This document shows positions 25,297 to 40,100 of a stretch of 64,000 bases of DNA, piece by piece. Source of the DNA: Mastigias papua. Its lineage: Eukaryota > Cnidaria > Scyphozoa > Rhizostomeae > Mastigiidae. The stretch is from positions 20,314,274 to 20,378,273 of the forward strand of contig OZ025268.1 of the NCBI GenBank assembly GCA_964019165.1, read 5' to 3'. The translations under genes were made by a program, and so were the position numbers. The notes under the pieces were generated by a model. It had not been told where the DNA came from and searched no databases. It saw only the letters and a list, made by a program, of their open reading frames with translations. How positions within the stretch are numbered: the first letter of the stretch is position 1; each line of letters starts with the position of its first letter.

Positions 25297-28116
25297 GTGT
25301 GCGTGTGTGTATATGTGTATGTGTAGCTGTTATTGCCTTAAATGATCTTATTTGTATGGTATGCATAAACTGAAATACTTTACACTTTCAAAGTTGTGTA
25401 TTATGAACTAGGAATGACAGATATCCTTGCATTGACACCACTCACTTTTAGACTCAGTCAGGTTTTCCTTCGGTTCCATGACGCACGAAACACATTATAT
25501 TGTAAGCTGACCTCTGATTTGTTATTGGTTGCATAAATCATATGAAAACTTAGTGGTATATGGATTATATAATGTCCACGCCTGTTTGTTCACCAACTAT
25601 CGCATCAGACTCCTGGTATCTTCACAGTTTTTTCTATGACCATAATTTGTCTTCAATGTAACCCGAAACTTAGAGCGCAAGCCATGAAGAGATTTGATGG
25701 TAGTTACTATAATTCTCATTGGATCAAATTATTCAGTTCGTCATTTTTATTATTTTGAGCATTTCTCTCTCACTTATCGTCGCTCGCTGTATTCATATTT
25801 CTTTACAAGCCTTAATGGTGCTGGAAAGCGTTAGAATTAAGTTGGTATCAATTGTTTTTCTAATTCTTGTTGCCATTTTCTCCAGCCCTAGAGGCGTTGG
25901 ATGTTTACCAAATATCTGCCAGTCCTACAGGCAATGGATTTATCAAACTGGCAAAGTGAGTTCATGCATGCTACATTTGCTAGTTGTGTTTGTGAGATGG
26001 TTGATACTATTCTATCCATCGATACATGACATCATTTGTAAATTACAGCATTTTTACTACTCGAAGGCTATGTTTTGTCGAAAGTCGACTTTTTGTAACT
26101 TGCCTTCGTTTATTCGTTTATTCGTTTTTGGTTGGTGTGCATTGTTTTACCTATGTAGTTTATCATCTGTATGCTATATGTTAAAAAAGGAAATAGTTCT
26201 TAATGAAAACAAAATGTTGAGTGCACCACGCCCCGTTGGTCACCATTGGAAAGACAAAATGTTTGCGAAATGAGCGGGGGTCTTACATAATCGTACTTGC
26301 AAGTGAGTTTGATAAAATATGCAAGAAGCTTGCTCAATTACCAATGTTAGTTTGCGGATCGTTTTGTTCAAAGACTGTCTCAAAGCCGTTTAGGATATAC
26401 CAGTTTTACAACACGGCAGCTCTTTTTTACAGCCTGTGTGTTACTAATTAATCGAATCACAGCGCTTCTCAGTTCTGTTTTGAAGCACATGCAGTTGGTT
26501 ATATGCAAGTTTGATTTCAAATCTGTCTTTGGTTTTAAGCTCTCCACACCAGATAAGAATGAAGGAAGAGAAAGAGATTTTGGAACACTTTGCCGGAGTA
26601 GTAAGTTATCATACATGAATCATATGGATAGAATGTAGTGTGTGGTATTTCTAGTTTAGCATTCAACTTTCGAACAAACCTGCAGATTAACATGTAATTG
26701 TCTCCAGTTTCTTCGCCAGCTGTGAACATTCATCGGTAGTTTTCTGATGATTTAGGCCACAAGAACGCTATAGGAAAATTAGCACTATTCCAAAATGGTT
26801 AAGAGAAGGTAGTGTATGTTGCCTGCTTTTGATTGAAGAATGTGAAACGATATTGCAATATCTGCCATATATGGATATTGTTTTAAAGGTTTGTTAGAGA
26901 AGAATTAACTGAATGTATTATGGAAAATGGACAGTAAACCTAAAAATGGACAAGGCAATTTGTTTTGGCAGAAAAGAAGGGATTGAAGAGAAAAAGTCAG
27001 AAGGAATGAAGGTAGAAAAAATGAAATTAGAATTAAAGAAAAGAGTAAAATGAAAGAAGTTAAAGAAAGAAAGAAAGAAAGAAAGAAAGACAGAAAGAGA
27101 AAGAAAGAAAGCAAGAAAGAAAGAAAAAAAGAAAAAAGAAAGAAAGAAAGAAAGATAGAAAAAGAAAGAAGGAAAGAAAGAAAGATAGAAAAAGAAAAAA
27201 GGAAAGAAAGATAGATAGATAGAAAGATAGAAAAAGAAAGAAAGAAAGAAAGATAGATGGAAAGATAGAAAAAGAAAGAATGAAAGAAAGAAAGAAAAAA
27301 GAAAGATACAAAAAGAAAGAAAGAAAGGAAGGAAGGAAGATAGAAAAAGAAAGAAAGAACCATGATGAAGTTACAGTACAACTAACTGGCAAAATGGTTG
27401 TGAAAAGTTGTATGTAGGCACAGTTTTAGGCTTTCCTTTCTGTAGGCTGTTGTTAATAAACAACTTTTACTTTTTTGTTTAGAGTCTGTCGGTGTAACTA
27501 TACAATTATTTACCATTTTTAGTTTATGAATTTAAGGGTGCTGTGAGTGAACTAATATCAGAACTAAAATCTGGCTTTTTTTTAGTTTACAATGCTGAAC
27601 ACGGCAACATTCAAAGAAGTATTTACAGCTACAATTGAGGTAAGCTTTTCTTTGTCCCATCCGATTCTGCCTTGTTAGAGTTAGTAGAGGTTGACCTTTG
27701 CAAAGGTGCATGGAATAAAGAAGCACGTTGTGAAACAATTAGTTGCTTTAGACAAACTGTGGTCACCGATCTATTTTGAAATCAAATCTCTACGTATCGT
27801 AGGACTATGGTTTGCTGTATTCATCCCAAAATCTACAGGCCTTTGAGTGAAAATTCTACAAGAAATTCTTGTATTTCTTTTAGTATCTGGTTGACAGAAT
27901 CCATAACAACTATGCCTTGCAGGTAATTTTGTTGAACATTTCTTTCATTATTTTTGTGGATTCAAAATTTCTGTTATGAGTACCGATCATGTGATAGACA
28001 ATTTCTTATGGCTAAAATTAGTAACAACCTTTTGAACTGCATTGCAAAGTATGCTCTAATTCATGCTAAGAACTAACCTTTAAGTAGTGCTGGGAATGTG
28101 TCATACTTTCTTTGCG

Positions 28117-28172
<56 letters not shown>

Positions 28173-31100
28173 ACACCACACCACACCACACCACACCACA
28201 CCACACCACACCACACCACACCACACACGCAAGCAGCACACACAGACATACACAGGTGGATTTAAGGAGACTTCCTTGCGCGGCAGATAATATCCTCAAA
28301 AATGTTATTGATGTTGTTATATAGGTCAAGTTTATCATCAATAAGCATTTTCTATTGCAGATTATACCAAACTCATTCCTTGCCAACCCACACACGTCAG
28401 CAACGTTTGCAACGATTCTGGTCAAATTTCTCTTGAATAAGTTAGAAGACATGGGAAGTAGGTTGAATTATTCGAATTACTGTAATGTTCTGAAAAGCCG
28501 ATCAACTTTGTTAATGCTAATATGAAAAATATCATATTCATGCCTTAGAAACTTATTTGATTAGAAGATTATTGTATTTCTAGATTGAATCCATTTACAC
28601 ATATTTTTAAATCGCAAAGAAAATTTTTACCAATTGGACTGTTTTTTTTTTGATTTTGTGAGCTTTCAATCTGCACGATTTTTTTTAAAATTTTCATCAA
28701 GGATGCTATTGTCGAGAAAATACTTTAAACCCATCCGTCAATAGCTGTGTTTTCCAGATATCTAGTGTCCATCTTTCACTCTTATTGCAAGCCAGATTAG
28801 GCATCAGTCCCCTGAAGTCCCTTAGAGAATTACTAATGTCTCCTTGCCAGTGACCAAATTTACGGTTGAGCAAATCATAGTGCTGCGAGATTCCTATGTT
28901 TACCTCCGTGCATGGATGGTATACATTGCTGATTATTTTGCCATATGACTTTTTTGTGGAGTAGATCTCTTTGTCATCGCTCGTTGTCCTGTCATTCCAG
29001 CAAAGTCAGAGAAATCGAATCTGTACCTGAAACTTTTCAAGTTGGTCTTTGGTTCTGTGTCTCTTTTTGCCCAAGAAAATGAACAGATGCTGAAGGTAAG
29101 AATCAGTTTCCCACTTGTACAATACAAATCCCAATCAGTTTAAAAACTTTGTAGAATACTACTTTTAAGAATAATTGTTCCTTTATCCAAGAGGTCATTT
29201 TGCTGTCTAGTCTCATGTTATGTTCTGAATTGGCTTGACATGTTATAAATTAGATGCACCGTGTTGATCTACAATCCACTGGCACGGTGGCTATGATTTG
29301 TTGCTGCATTTGGTAGCATTTAGTCAAATAAACTTAGGTCTTTCATGTACATACTTCTTGCAAAGATATTTTCTCCATTTTGTATTCTCGAAAAGCACTG
29401 TGTTTATTGGCTTTGTCTATATTACTTAAGCTTAAGGTTTGTTTGAAAGTTGAATGCTAAACTATTCTCATTTCGTATTGAGTTTTATGTTCCTTTATAG
29501 CCACATTTGCACGAGATAGTTAATCGTTCAATGGAACTTGCAATGTCTGCGAAAGAACCGTACAATTACTTCTTGCTTTTAAGAGCGCTTTTCAGATCAA
29601 TCGGAGGAGGTTTGTCAATAATGTTAATTTGCACCTTTTCCCCACCCCATCTTTTGTGTCGATTTCGTAAGAGATTGTAGTTGAAGATTTTGGAAGGTAT
29701 CTGAAGTCACTTTCTCACCCTGCCCCTTAAGGATATAAGAGAAATGTATTTGTCCTTGGCGTTGTTTTTCTATAAAGAATACCCATGATGCACTCGTACA
29801 AGGACAACAATTATTGTTCAGTATCTGTTATGGGACTTGGTTGATGAATTCCCGTGCGAAAACAGAGATAATATACTAAAAGTCGCAAATGTCATAATAT
29901 ATTAATTTACTATATTGTTTGTGTATTATCTTGTCATGGTGAATCTGTCCTTCATCATGCGCCGAAGATGCTTTGTCCGAGATATTTTCTACACCACAGG
30001 CATGAATTTCGCATTTTCTTCTGCGCCATCAACTTCTTGAGTTTGACTTAAAGGGGTTGAATTATAAGTAGAAAGAGGGGTCAGTTAACGATTAAGTTTA
30101 CATAATGCCACTTGGTTGTGGTGGCCTCAATGATCGTTGCGCCACAAATTGTTTGCAGCATAGCTCTGCGGCAGAACTTTGCGCCATAATATCTGCGACA
30201 TGAAGCTTTGCGCAGGAGATATTCTGGAAATATGCTATCAGGTTCGCGGTAGAGATCTAGGAGACCTTTTGAGCTAGCGACCAATGAATGGCTCAGTTGT
30301 AAGATTGCAAAGGCGTATAAGTACTGGTCTCCGCTGGCTATTCCATGTCACTTTAGCTAGTTATGGCATCCTTTTGTTCAACTCATTTTCTGTAGCTCTC
30401 CTACTAGAGGATCTGCATTTTATGAAAATATTATTTTCTGTTAAGCATGCGCTGATCCGTTAGCTGTCTTTCTTTTGGTGTACATTCTAGTATATAAATT
30501 TATGCAAATGACCACAGTATGCCAGATAGGGAATTTAAAGTTCAATATCTCGTTTTTCAATTGGCCTATGAATAAAAGTGAATGTGGAATGAAATCGTGG
30601 ATACTTTGTAAGTATTAATCTGTATATCAAGACTACTTGGGAATTAAATGGAGAACGCGCTTTGTATATTCATTTAAAGTATCTTTTAGCAATGTATTCC
30701 GCTTAATGCGAGATTTGGACTCTCAGTTACTCTGCGCGTCTTTAGAACTTTTGATTTTTAAATGTAAAAGAAACGATGATTACGCTTAGCAATTCTTTCA
30801 TTGCACTGCGCTAGTGAACCAGCCCAAAGGCTAGTTTAATTTCCCATCTTAATTACAATGCTGATCAGGTGAACGTTCATAGCAGATTACAAATCTTGAC
30901 TATGAACTATATGTGACCCCTTGAAACTCTCTTTACGCCCATATTTTTATCGGAGCTGCCTTTCTCCTTTTTATGCTTTCAGTTTCGTCTATTGTAAAAA
31001 TTGAACCATGTTATTGCAGCCAGTTGAACAATACTAGTACGCAATCTTCTGTGGTCTTATAAAGGTTTTTAATTGTTCTATAGCTGACATCATGTATATG

Positions 31101-34100
31101 TCTTGTACATAACTATGTTAGCGCTAACGTTAGATATATATTATTACTGAATTATTATTACTATTATAGTATTATTGTCATTATTATTATTATTATTATT
31201 ATATGTTCTTTATTAAGGTGCAACAGATTTGTTCAGAAGAAGATTTAATTTCAACTTTTTTATCCTTTTAGGAAGTCATGATTTACTATATCAAGAGTTT
31301 CTTCCTTTGTTACCAAATCTTCTTCAAGGTAGGCTGACATTTTATTCTTTAGACATCTTTACACAAATTTTTTTGTTGGCTTTGATAGAAAGCGGACTAT
31401 CTATTTTCAACGTTATGTCGCATGTAGTTTTTTCATGTACACTCGATATCCCCTTTGATCTCTTGGATAGCTATTCGTTCTTTGGCCATTTTTCTATTGA
31501 TTGTAATTAAGGAGATAAATACGCCCGTATCAGCAGATGCTGTCTTTTGACTCGCGTGCATCATCAGAAAAGTTATGTATGCAGTTATGTATGTATTTTC
31601 CTATAAAAACTCGGTAGTTTTTGTTTCAGAATGCTTCCTGTTAAGACTCCATTTGCTGTCTTCACATCTCTGAGGTTAATAGACTTCATGCAACAAACTA
31701 AACATCATTGTACAAACCAGTACTATAACTTATAACATTACTTTACTTAAGAAATTTTCGAAATCCTCTCTTCTGTCTGTGCCATTCCGACCCAGGACCC
31801 GAAAATCTCAGTCTCCTTCGAGTCTTTTCTTAGTGTCCTCAGCACATAATTATTTAGCGATTTCTTTTAAGTATTATATATTTGATGCTGTTTTAGTCTA
31901 TAACAGTTGATTGTAAGTGAAATTTTTGTGTCGAAATTGCATATGTCCTATTCTTTTTATTCTATTCTTTTCTATTCTATTTTATTCTTTTCTATTCTAT
32001 TCTTTTCAATTCTATTCTATTCTATTCTATTCTATTCTATTCTATTCTATTCTCTGATTTCTGTCCTTTGTTGGTTGTCAGTTGTGAAAATATTAGAGTT
32101 CCTTGAATATTTGAGTATAAGAATCATGCATAGAATGGGAATATCGGGACCTTTTCCAGTGCATGACTTATTATGCTTTTAATGTATTAGAATTTTAGCC
32201 CGAAACAACATGCATCGGAGATTCCTATTACATCTGTAAATCACTTTATAGTCGCCAATTTCTGAAATTATTTATTCACATATGGAATTTAATCCACGTA
32301 ATTATTACGAACTTGCCTCTCAGTAGACCAAATATTAGAAAAAAGGAAACATTTAATGGCCTAAAGTATTAGAAGAAAACCTGAGGGAGATTTTTATGTT
32401 ATATTGTCTATTTGATTCTGAATGATTCATACTTTATAAGTGTTCCGTTTTGGAGTGTAAATAAAGTTCATTTTTTAAATCATATACTAAGGTTGCGGAA
32501 TTCTTCAAAAAGAAATTTTATGATATCCCCATCATTTTTTTGTAATTTGAAATTCTTTATTCAGAATAATGTTCTGTTTTATTAGTTAAAGAATTTATAG
32601 TTCATTCCTTAACTCTTTAACTTTCAATAACTACACAGCATTCTCTCGTCACTTTTGTGTCCTGCAGGTTTGAATAATTTGCAGAGTGGGATTCATAAGC
32701 AGTATATGAAGGATTTGTTTGTTGAGCTCTGTCTAACAGTTCCGGTTAGACTAAGGTAAGAAGAAACATTTTTCATTGATTCTATTTAATTGCCGATCGA
32801 ATTGTTGACTTCCCTGGTCATGCCATATCATTCCTATTATTTAGTAGCTCATGTTTAGATTCGATCTTCTTCATTATTTTCAACACCCTCTTCGTTGTAG
32901 TTATTATCAACAGTTTACTGCATGGATCCTTCTCAGCTAGCCTTATGTAAGGTTATTTAGAAAGGCCTAATACGGGCCTATTCAAATGGCACCGTGGACC
33001 ATATATGGCCCGGGCCCAGCATAGAGTGTTACCTCTTTTTCATTTGTCCTTTTATACTTATTGAGTATTCGATGTTGGGAATTTGAAAAGCAAGAAATAA
33101 TCATCGTTTTGGGGTTATAGTTTGTGTTGACGTGAAGTTAGTCCCAGCTCATACGGCGTATTTTACAAATGTCGAACTCAATTGAAGTATGTTCCGGATT
33201 TTTTTACAATGAAAATTGATTCGTGTCACACGCCGTGTTTGTTTTGTGGAGATTAATAACTTTACACTGAATACTTCGAGAACTTCATTTTGCGCTGCGC
33301 TTTGGCGCATTTTCGGTCTTAGTCGCATTTTCGCATTTTTCGGTCTATATACCTTATATAGCTGTATTTTCATGGAATATCAATTACACAAAGTTTACTA
33401 ATTTCATTCGGCACATGTTAGATATGTCGTTTGATACAAAAATATAGTCGGGTCGTATTCCCTTATTAAATTCAAGCAGATATGTCATTTTTAATTTTTG
33501 AAATCAACTGTAATACAACAGTCGTATTTAATAATTTAGTTCGACGCATGTGAAATACGCCGTATGACCTGGGCCATATGGCCTGGTCTAAGTTCTTGAT
33601 TTTGTAATCTGGCCCAAGTGAACACTTGATTGAATAGCCCTGTCCTAGTACAGTAGTATGAATGCAGTTGGAAAAGAACGAAATGTCCTTACCGAGGATC
33701 TTTTAACTTCGCTTTCAGCTTTTCAGTTCTTTAGATGTTGTTAGCTCTTTCTTGTAAGTGTCTGACTGTTTTGACTCTCTAGAGCAGGATAGGACATCGT
33801 TCCAATACTTTTAGTTTAAGTTCATTAATGTTTGCGTGTGCGTGTGCGTGTGCGTGTGCGTGTTTTAATACGAGATGCAACCATCAGTTAAGAAACGAGC
33901 AGCTCTCCTTCACGATACCTACCTCTAAACTCAATAAACGACACTTCTCCAATGAGAGACTACACGCATTTGTATATTAGAACTGGTTAATTATTGAAGC
34001 TACAACTTTTGCTATTTTTTGGTATGTGCTGTGATATCTCATTCCCCGCTTTGAGTTTCTGGTGTATGCTGCGTTTACACCAGCGAACTTCTAGAGTTCA

Positions 34101-37100
34101 AACTGTTTCCATATTTCAATATTTCTTCTAAAGATGGAAATGCTGTCAGATGATCAGCAGAGCTAAGCAGAAGCTTTTTTTGAGCAGATGATTGATTTCC
34201 TGGATAACTAAAAGTTCTCTTGGCTTTTTGTGTCATTGAAGTTTGATCTGGTTTAAAGCTGTTAGTCAGAATAGTTTTCCTTTGGAAATAGTAATGTATG
34301 TAAGAATTTTACACAAGCGCAATAATTTTTTAACTGATTATCTTTCGGTAAAGCTTTGGTATTTTGTCCATTTTCGATCCAGGATATTAGCCAGAAGGCG
34401 ACATCTTTTATCATAGATTTTTAACGTAATTACCACCCAGTATTTACAAGATTAGGTTATCTTGTTGTAGATTGAGATCCATTTGCCCGACCCGTTTTGT
34501 CAGAAAGTACATCTTGAGTATTTTAACAGGATTTGCTTCCTAAAATATCACAATGTACTTCATTTTTTATGTGTAATCGCTCTAGATTTACGATCAACGG
34601 TGTTTACTTGACACCACATTCCTATTAGCATTACTTTGCCCAAAAACTAATAGAATTTAGATCATGTGAGTGATAGAGAAAGAGGTTTGCCGTTATTGTT
34701 ATAGTCGTCTATATCACCACCACAATCATCGTCATAATCATCATTATAAATCAATCACCCAGCCAATCACTTACCCAATCACTTAACCGATCATTTAAGC
34801 AATCAATCAATCAATCAATCATTCAGTTAATCACTCAACATCCAAGTCACCATCAGGTATCATCCTTTGGAATAGGCTTTGAGACTTTCTTTTAGCGTGG
34901 TGCTTTTAAATGTCAAGTATTGAGTAGTAAAAGCTGGCTCAGATGTTTTCTTTGCGTGATTCGAAGTATCATACTTGATGTTAATATCCGAAAGTGTCTC
35001 GTCATACCATGCCCTGGAAGCTCTTTCTCTCTAATAACAGTTTCATGAGGTTTCTTTCAGTTTCATCTTGGTAATGATGCCTTTTTACTCTCAGTTTTAT
35101 TAGATGCACGGTTTTTTAATCTTTTTCCTAATCGGCACTTAGAATAGTTTCTAGAGCAAGCTTTGATAATATCGTATTGCTTTTCTTTCAACGACGAGGA
35201 TGTTTTATCTATTATACCAAGGGAAAGTGTAGTTATTGGTTATTGGAAGTGATAATTACACTTTAGACTAAGTGAAATAAGATTCAGTTGCCATTTCTGA
35301 TCACTGTTGGCAAATCTTTTTATATGAAAGTGATTGGGACTTGAAGAAAACTTTGGAAAAAACTGCGATCTCCTTGTGGATTTTCCATGGCTTAAGATTC
35401 AATGTTTGGTCTCAGAAAGTTTGGGGACGATGAACTGATATGAATGTTTAGCATTGGTGGAATAAATGGTGACATTAGCTGCAACTGCAATGAGGTGTCT
35501 GTCTATAGTTATTCAGGTAGAGGAACGAAATAATTTCACTTATGAGAATTTCCCGCTTTCAGAAAGCTTTCGAGAACGGAGAAGAAAATCACATATGTGC
35601 ACGAAGTAATAGTACAGATAACATAGCTGATTAAATATTCTGAGTTATATTGTTGTAGTCTACACATCGTATATCGTATATTGTTTTGTTGTATATTTTG
35701 TACATCAAAAGATACTATAATACAGTATACAAAGTGAAAGTGCAAGAAAATAATTAGCCTGAAGTGGGATTCGAACTTGCGACCCCTGGCATTGCACGTC
35801 AAAGTCAGGGGGCGCGAGCTCGAATCCCCCTCGGGCCAGTTATTTCCTTGCACATTCACTTTTCATTTCAATTAAATCCTGTTGTCATTACATAAACCAC
35901 ATTTATGTACTAGGAGACATCTTGGAGACATGAGCTTCGGACTACAGCCCCTCCCTCCCCCCATTGTATACACGACACCGATTCACCTTGAACTACCCAA
36001 GCAAATGGACATATTCAGTAAATAGTAATTAATCGAGAAGGAATTTTGAAATTAGAACGTCAACCAGACGTTGCATGATTGCATTTATATCGTTCGTGAA
36101 GTGCATAATGCTATGCAGATATGGGGATATGCTTGCTTTCAATAGAAGCTGCAGTTCATTTTCGCAAGATTTATTCGGGGTGCAGAGATGGTTGCATCAA
36201 GCGAGAAATGTTGTGGGAATTTAAAATATTAAGACGGCAGCCAATATTCTAAGTACTCAACTGGGCCGTGTGGACTAATTGCGTTAAAACTGTTCGAATT
36301 ATCGCAACAGTTGATGAAAACTAACAGCGGCCATTAAAGAACACGACATATGTTATATGTTCGCTTATACACTTGATTTTGAGAATTAAGTATTAACTTA
36401 GAATTGAAAAACTTTTAACGAATTTTATGAAGGATGCACGACCCCCTTCGACCGGCTTCTGGCTGTGATTCTTTTTCAACTACAATTTCATATATTCAAA
36501 AATTCATTAAGTACCATGACTTTAAAGTTCCTGGTGCAAATCCACACTTGACAAAAACCACAGTTTGAGTAAATGGCCTCTTAGCGTAAGTTATTGAGGT
36601 CAGAACATCTGATCTGTTTTTTCATCTTTGAACCGTCACCAGAACTTAAGGTAAATCATCGATGAGAAACCGATTGTTTATTTGGAGTCAGGCGATGTTT
36701 GTATACTCACTCATTGGCTGGCGTTCAAGCTCTCCTCCGTCCTCATCGCGTTTTCTGCCTGTGAGTTCTCCCCTTGTAAGGCAGTTTTTGATGACCCTTT
36801 TGAATTCTTGGCGAAACTTCGGTTGTAGTAGAGCGTAGATGAAAGGATTGCAACATGAATGGAAGAACTGTAGCCATTTCGCCATAACCACTACGTTACT
36901 TAGGACTCTACAGCTGTTGCATAAAGCGTAGTAGAGTATAACAGTAAAGAATGGTGTCCAGCAAATGAAGAAAATAACGATAATGGCAAGGACTGTGTAC
37001 GCAAGGCGAAGATCTTTCTTTGCATGCTTTTGATGTCTTCGCGCGAACCTGATTCTCTGGCTGAATATATACCCGTAGCAGATGACTATAATGAAGAGAG

Positions 37101-40100
37101 GCAGGGCAAAAGCAACAGTGAAATACAGTACGGCAATTGTGTTGCTATCAATTGTGTGGGTGTACTGGATGATTTTTGGAATGGTAAGCATAAGACCAAG
37201 AATCCACGGGATTGGCAGCAGTTTCTTCATCTTGTCTTTATCTGCAAGCTTTTGCCTGTGGAAATTTGGTGTCGCCATCATCATTGCTCTATCGATGCTC
37301 ATCAGTGCCAAGTTGTATATGGAAGCAATCCCGAAGAAAATGTCCAAGCAGATATATACCGCATAGAAGTAGAAACCAACTTTCTGGTTGTTGATGCTGA
37401 TTTCGAATATGAAAATGCAGTAAGATGGGATGACAACAATGCCATTGAACATATCAGCTACTGCCAAGGAAACTATGAGGAGACCAAATGCAGAACGGAG
37501 TTTGCTATTCTTGCCGATTGCAATGCACACGGTCAGGTTTGATGTTACAGCTATAAATGCGAGTGCTGACAGCAGTGATAACTTCAATATCGCTTCAGCG
37601 GTTAAATCAGCCATTTGTGCTCTTCTTCTTTTGATGTCTGTTTAGTTTGAATGTTTGTAGTCTCGTTGATCCACAGCTCTAGGCTTAGTTCATATACACG
37701 ATAAAATGTCCGTAACTGCTCCTCAGATTCTGTGATTGGGGTTAAATATACTTTGTAAAGACGGGGGTCGTGTCTTCCTCCTGTTTCTTTTTAGACAAAG
37801 CAGTGAGTTTGAAGCATGCCCTTATTAGGGATTACAAGCATTTTCAAAGCCAAGTATGTTAGTAGAAACATGTCCAATTTTCACAACTTTTAACGACGAA
37901 AATTTGATCTAGTTATTGTGTACTTCAGCAAATTCGCAAACGTTTTGGACACGTTTCCATCATTTACACGAGTTATTGCGACTTGTCTGACATTTTCTCA
38001 CTCATAGACTTTTCATGCTTGGAAATTGGACAAGCTTTGCGCTGTTTTTGTTACTTATTAGCTCCAGTGCTTTTGTACTGGTGATTTCTGTCAATAAACT
38101 GTGAATCCAACATCGAATTTATATTTCATCTGCAAGGAATGTATTACATAGCAACATCGGATTCCCAGGGTTGAAATTAAATGGTTTTTTATAGAATCTA
38201 GTGCTCAGCAATTTATGTCATATCATGAATATAAACTGGTTTCCTTTTCCGATGAGTATGATAAGGACTCAATTCGTGTTAATTGACTTGTAGAACATTT
38301 TCAGTACCTTTTTTGGGAGTAGATTTCTATTTAATGACGGTAGAAGAGTGCAAATGGTGATTTAGATGCTGTTTGCGCAACATTTTGACTGATTCAGGGC
38401 TTCTCCTACTACCGACGATGATTTCACCTAGGGGTTTTACTAAACAGGCATATAGATCTTGAGTAAGGGTGGTCTTGATCTATGATCTCGGATCAGCCAC
38501 TCCTCTGATTTGTATTGTCTAATATTTCAAAGGTGTCGCAACATTTTGAATCTAAGCTTTGGCTCATTGTTCACTCTGCATTATTAATCATGAGTCGGTG
38601 GATTATACTGTATTTTAAAGCAAATCTACCAGGATATTTTCCGGCTTACTTTAATCAAGGTCTTTAAGAGTAATTAATTGGTGCAGAACTTACTAAGTAA
38701 TGGCAAAGATTTTTCTCTGTGAAACTTCTTGCACCAATGAAATTGGTGTCATGAATATGCGGGATGAGGGATTTTGTGAGAGGAATCATTTGGTTATATG
38801 AATTTAGGGATTTTTTCCTTGTGACTTTTTGCAAACTTAGCGGGACATAATTGAAGAGACAAAGCTCATTTGAAGGATCGTTTAGACGACATGAATATAT
38901 TTGCTCCTCAAACAGGAAATATAGCATCCTTCCAAGAGAGCTTGTTCATACCTCATTCCATAGGATCCCTTCCATGTCTTTTATTTTGATTAGAACTGCT
39001 TTTGCAGAGTTGTTGGGAATTGGTTGGAGTGCGCCCCCTCCTATCTCACAGCCATGAAATACTAGCTTAATGAATTTTTGATAAGCGGGTTTTATCTTTT
39101 ACACAAGCCTAAACAGAAAGATGCGAAATCAATCACCTTCGTATCAGCAGATTGATCGCCCATTATTTGCTGACATCATTTTAGAACCAGCTGTAAATCA
39201 TAAAAGCAATTAAACACTTCTTAACCAGCTAATTACAAATTAAGTGAGATAATAAATATTAATTTAACTGCATTTTCCTCATAGACTTTAGTCGACTAAC
39301 TCTATATGATGTTTTTAAAATTTCAACTTAATTTGATCTTGTAAAAATTTGTTATCGTATGTGCAACATGGTATCAGAAGTTGTTTGCCTACGGTACCCC
39401 GTAGAAATAAGGATTTGATGACCAAACAGGCACGGGTGACACTTAAACTGTGCATGTGTAGAATTTTTTTGCATTTTGTGAATTACACTTTCACCAGAGT
39501 GACCAGTGATCAAGGAAAAAAGGGAGAACTCTCCTGGAGTTTTTAAAACAAAGTGCATTGCCTTGGTGCACTTTGTATACATTTCAACAGCCGCAATTTT
39601 TCACGATTAAATGCATTTCTATATCGTTTTCAAGAAGAATATATCCATAGGTGTTTGAGGATTTTTGCAAAGGGACAATTTTTGAGACCCTCCCAGACAT
39701 TAGATCCACCAGCTCGAATTGCGAACCCTTAAGTTGTTTGCATTTTAATGATTTTGCTCCACATGCACCTTAGCTTTGTTTATCCCTATTATCCCTGTGA
39801 TGCATAGTTTCTCAACTGGTATATAAGAAACTGCCCAGTCTAGTATTTTCGTTTCTCTGTCAGGAACTGCTCAGCTTAGTTTCCAAGATTGAAATTCTTA
39901 TTGATGGGATCCTATGTTATTTCATTTTAACGCATTCTACATTTTGACTCTGCACTAGAGAATGCTACACATGAACTATCTTGAGTCCACAATAGCTCAA
40001 TTCTGTTCGTAACAGGGCTACCGCATATATTTACCAGCTGACCAGGCGTTTCATAGCCATCAACATCAACTTCGTCATATCAGAGCGACTCTGGTTCATT

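Noticed and set aside
24989..25373. Cys/Val and His/Thr repeat open frames
   Set aside because: They are translations of GTGA and GT microsatellites.
26905..27392. Long hydrophobic Phe/Ser/Leu open frames on the minus strand
   Set aside because: They are translations of a (GAAA)n tract.
35756..35845. Possible tRNA gene
   Set aside because: T-loop-like cores are present on both strands, but there is no D arm, no 7-nt anticodon loop, and the T stems do not pair.
37024..37645. Several plus-strand open frames of 60-172 codons
   Set aside because: They are shadows of the minus-strand GPCR.
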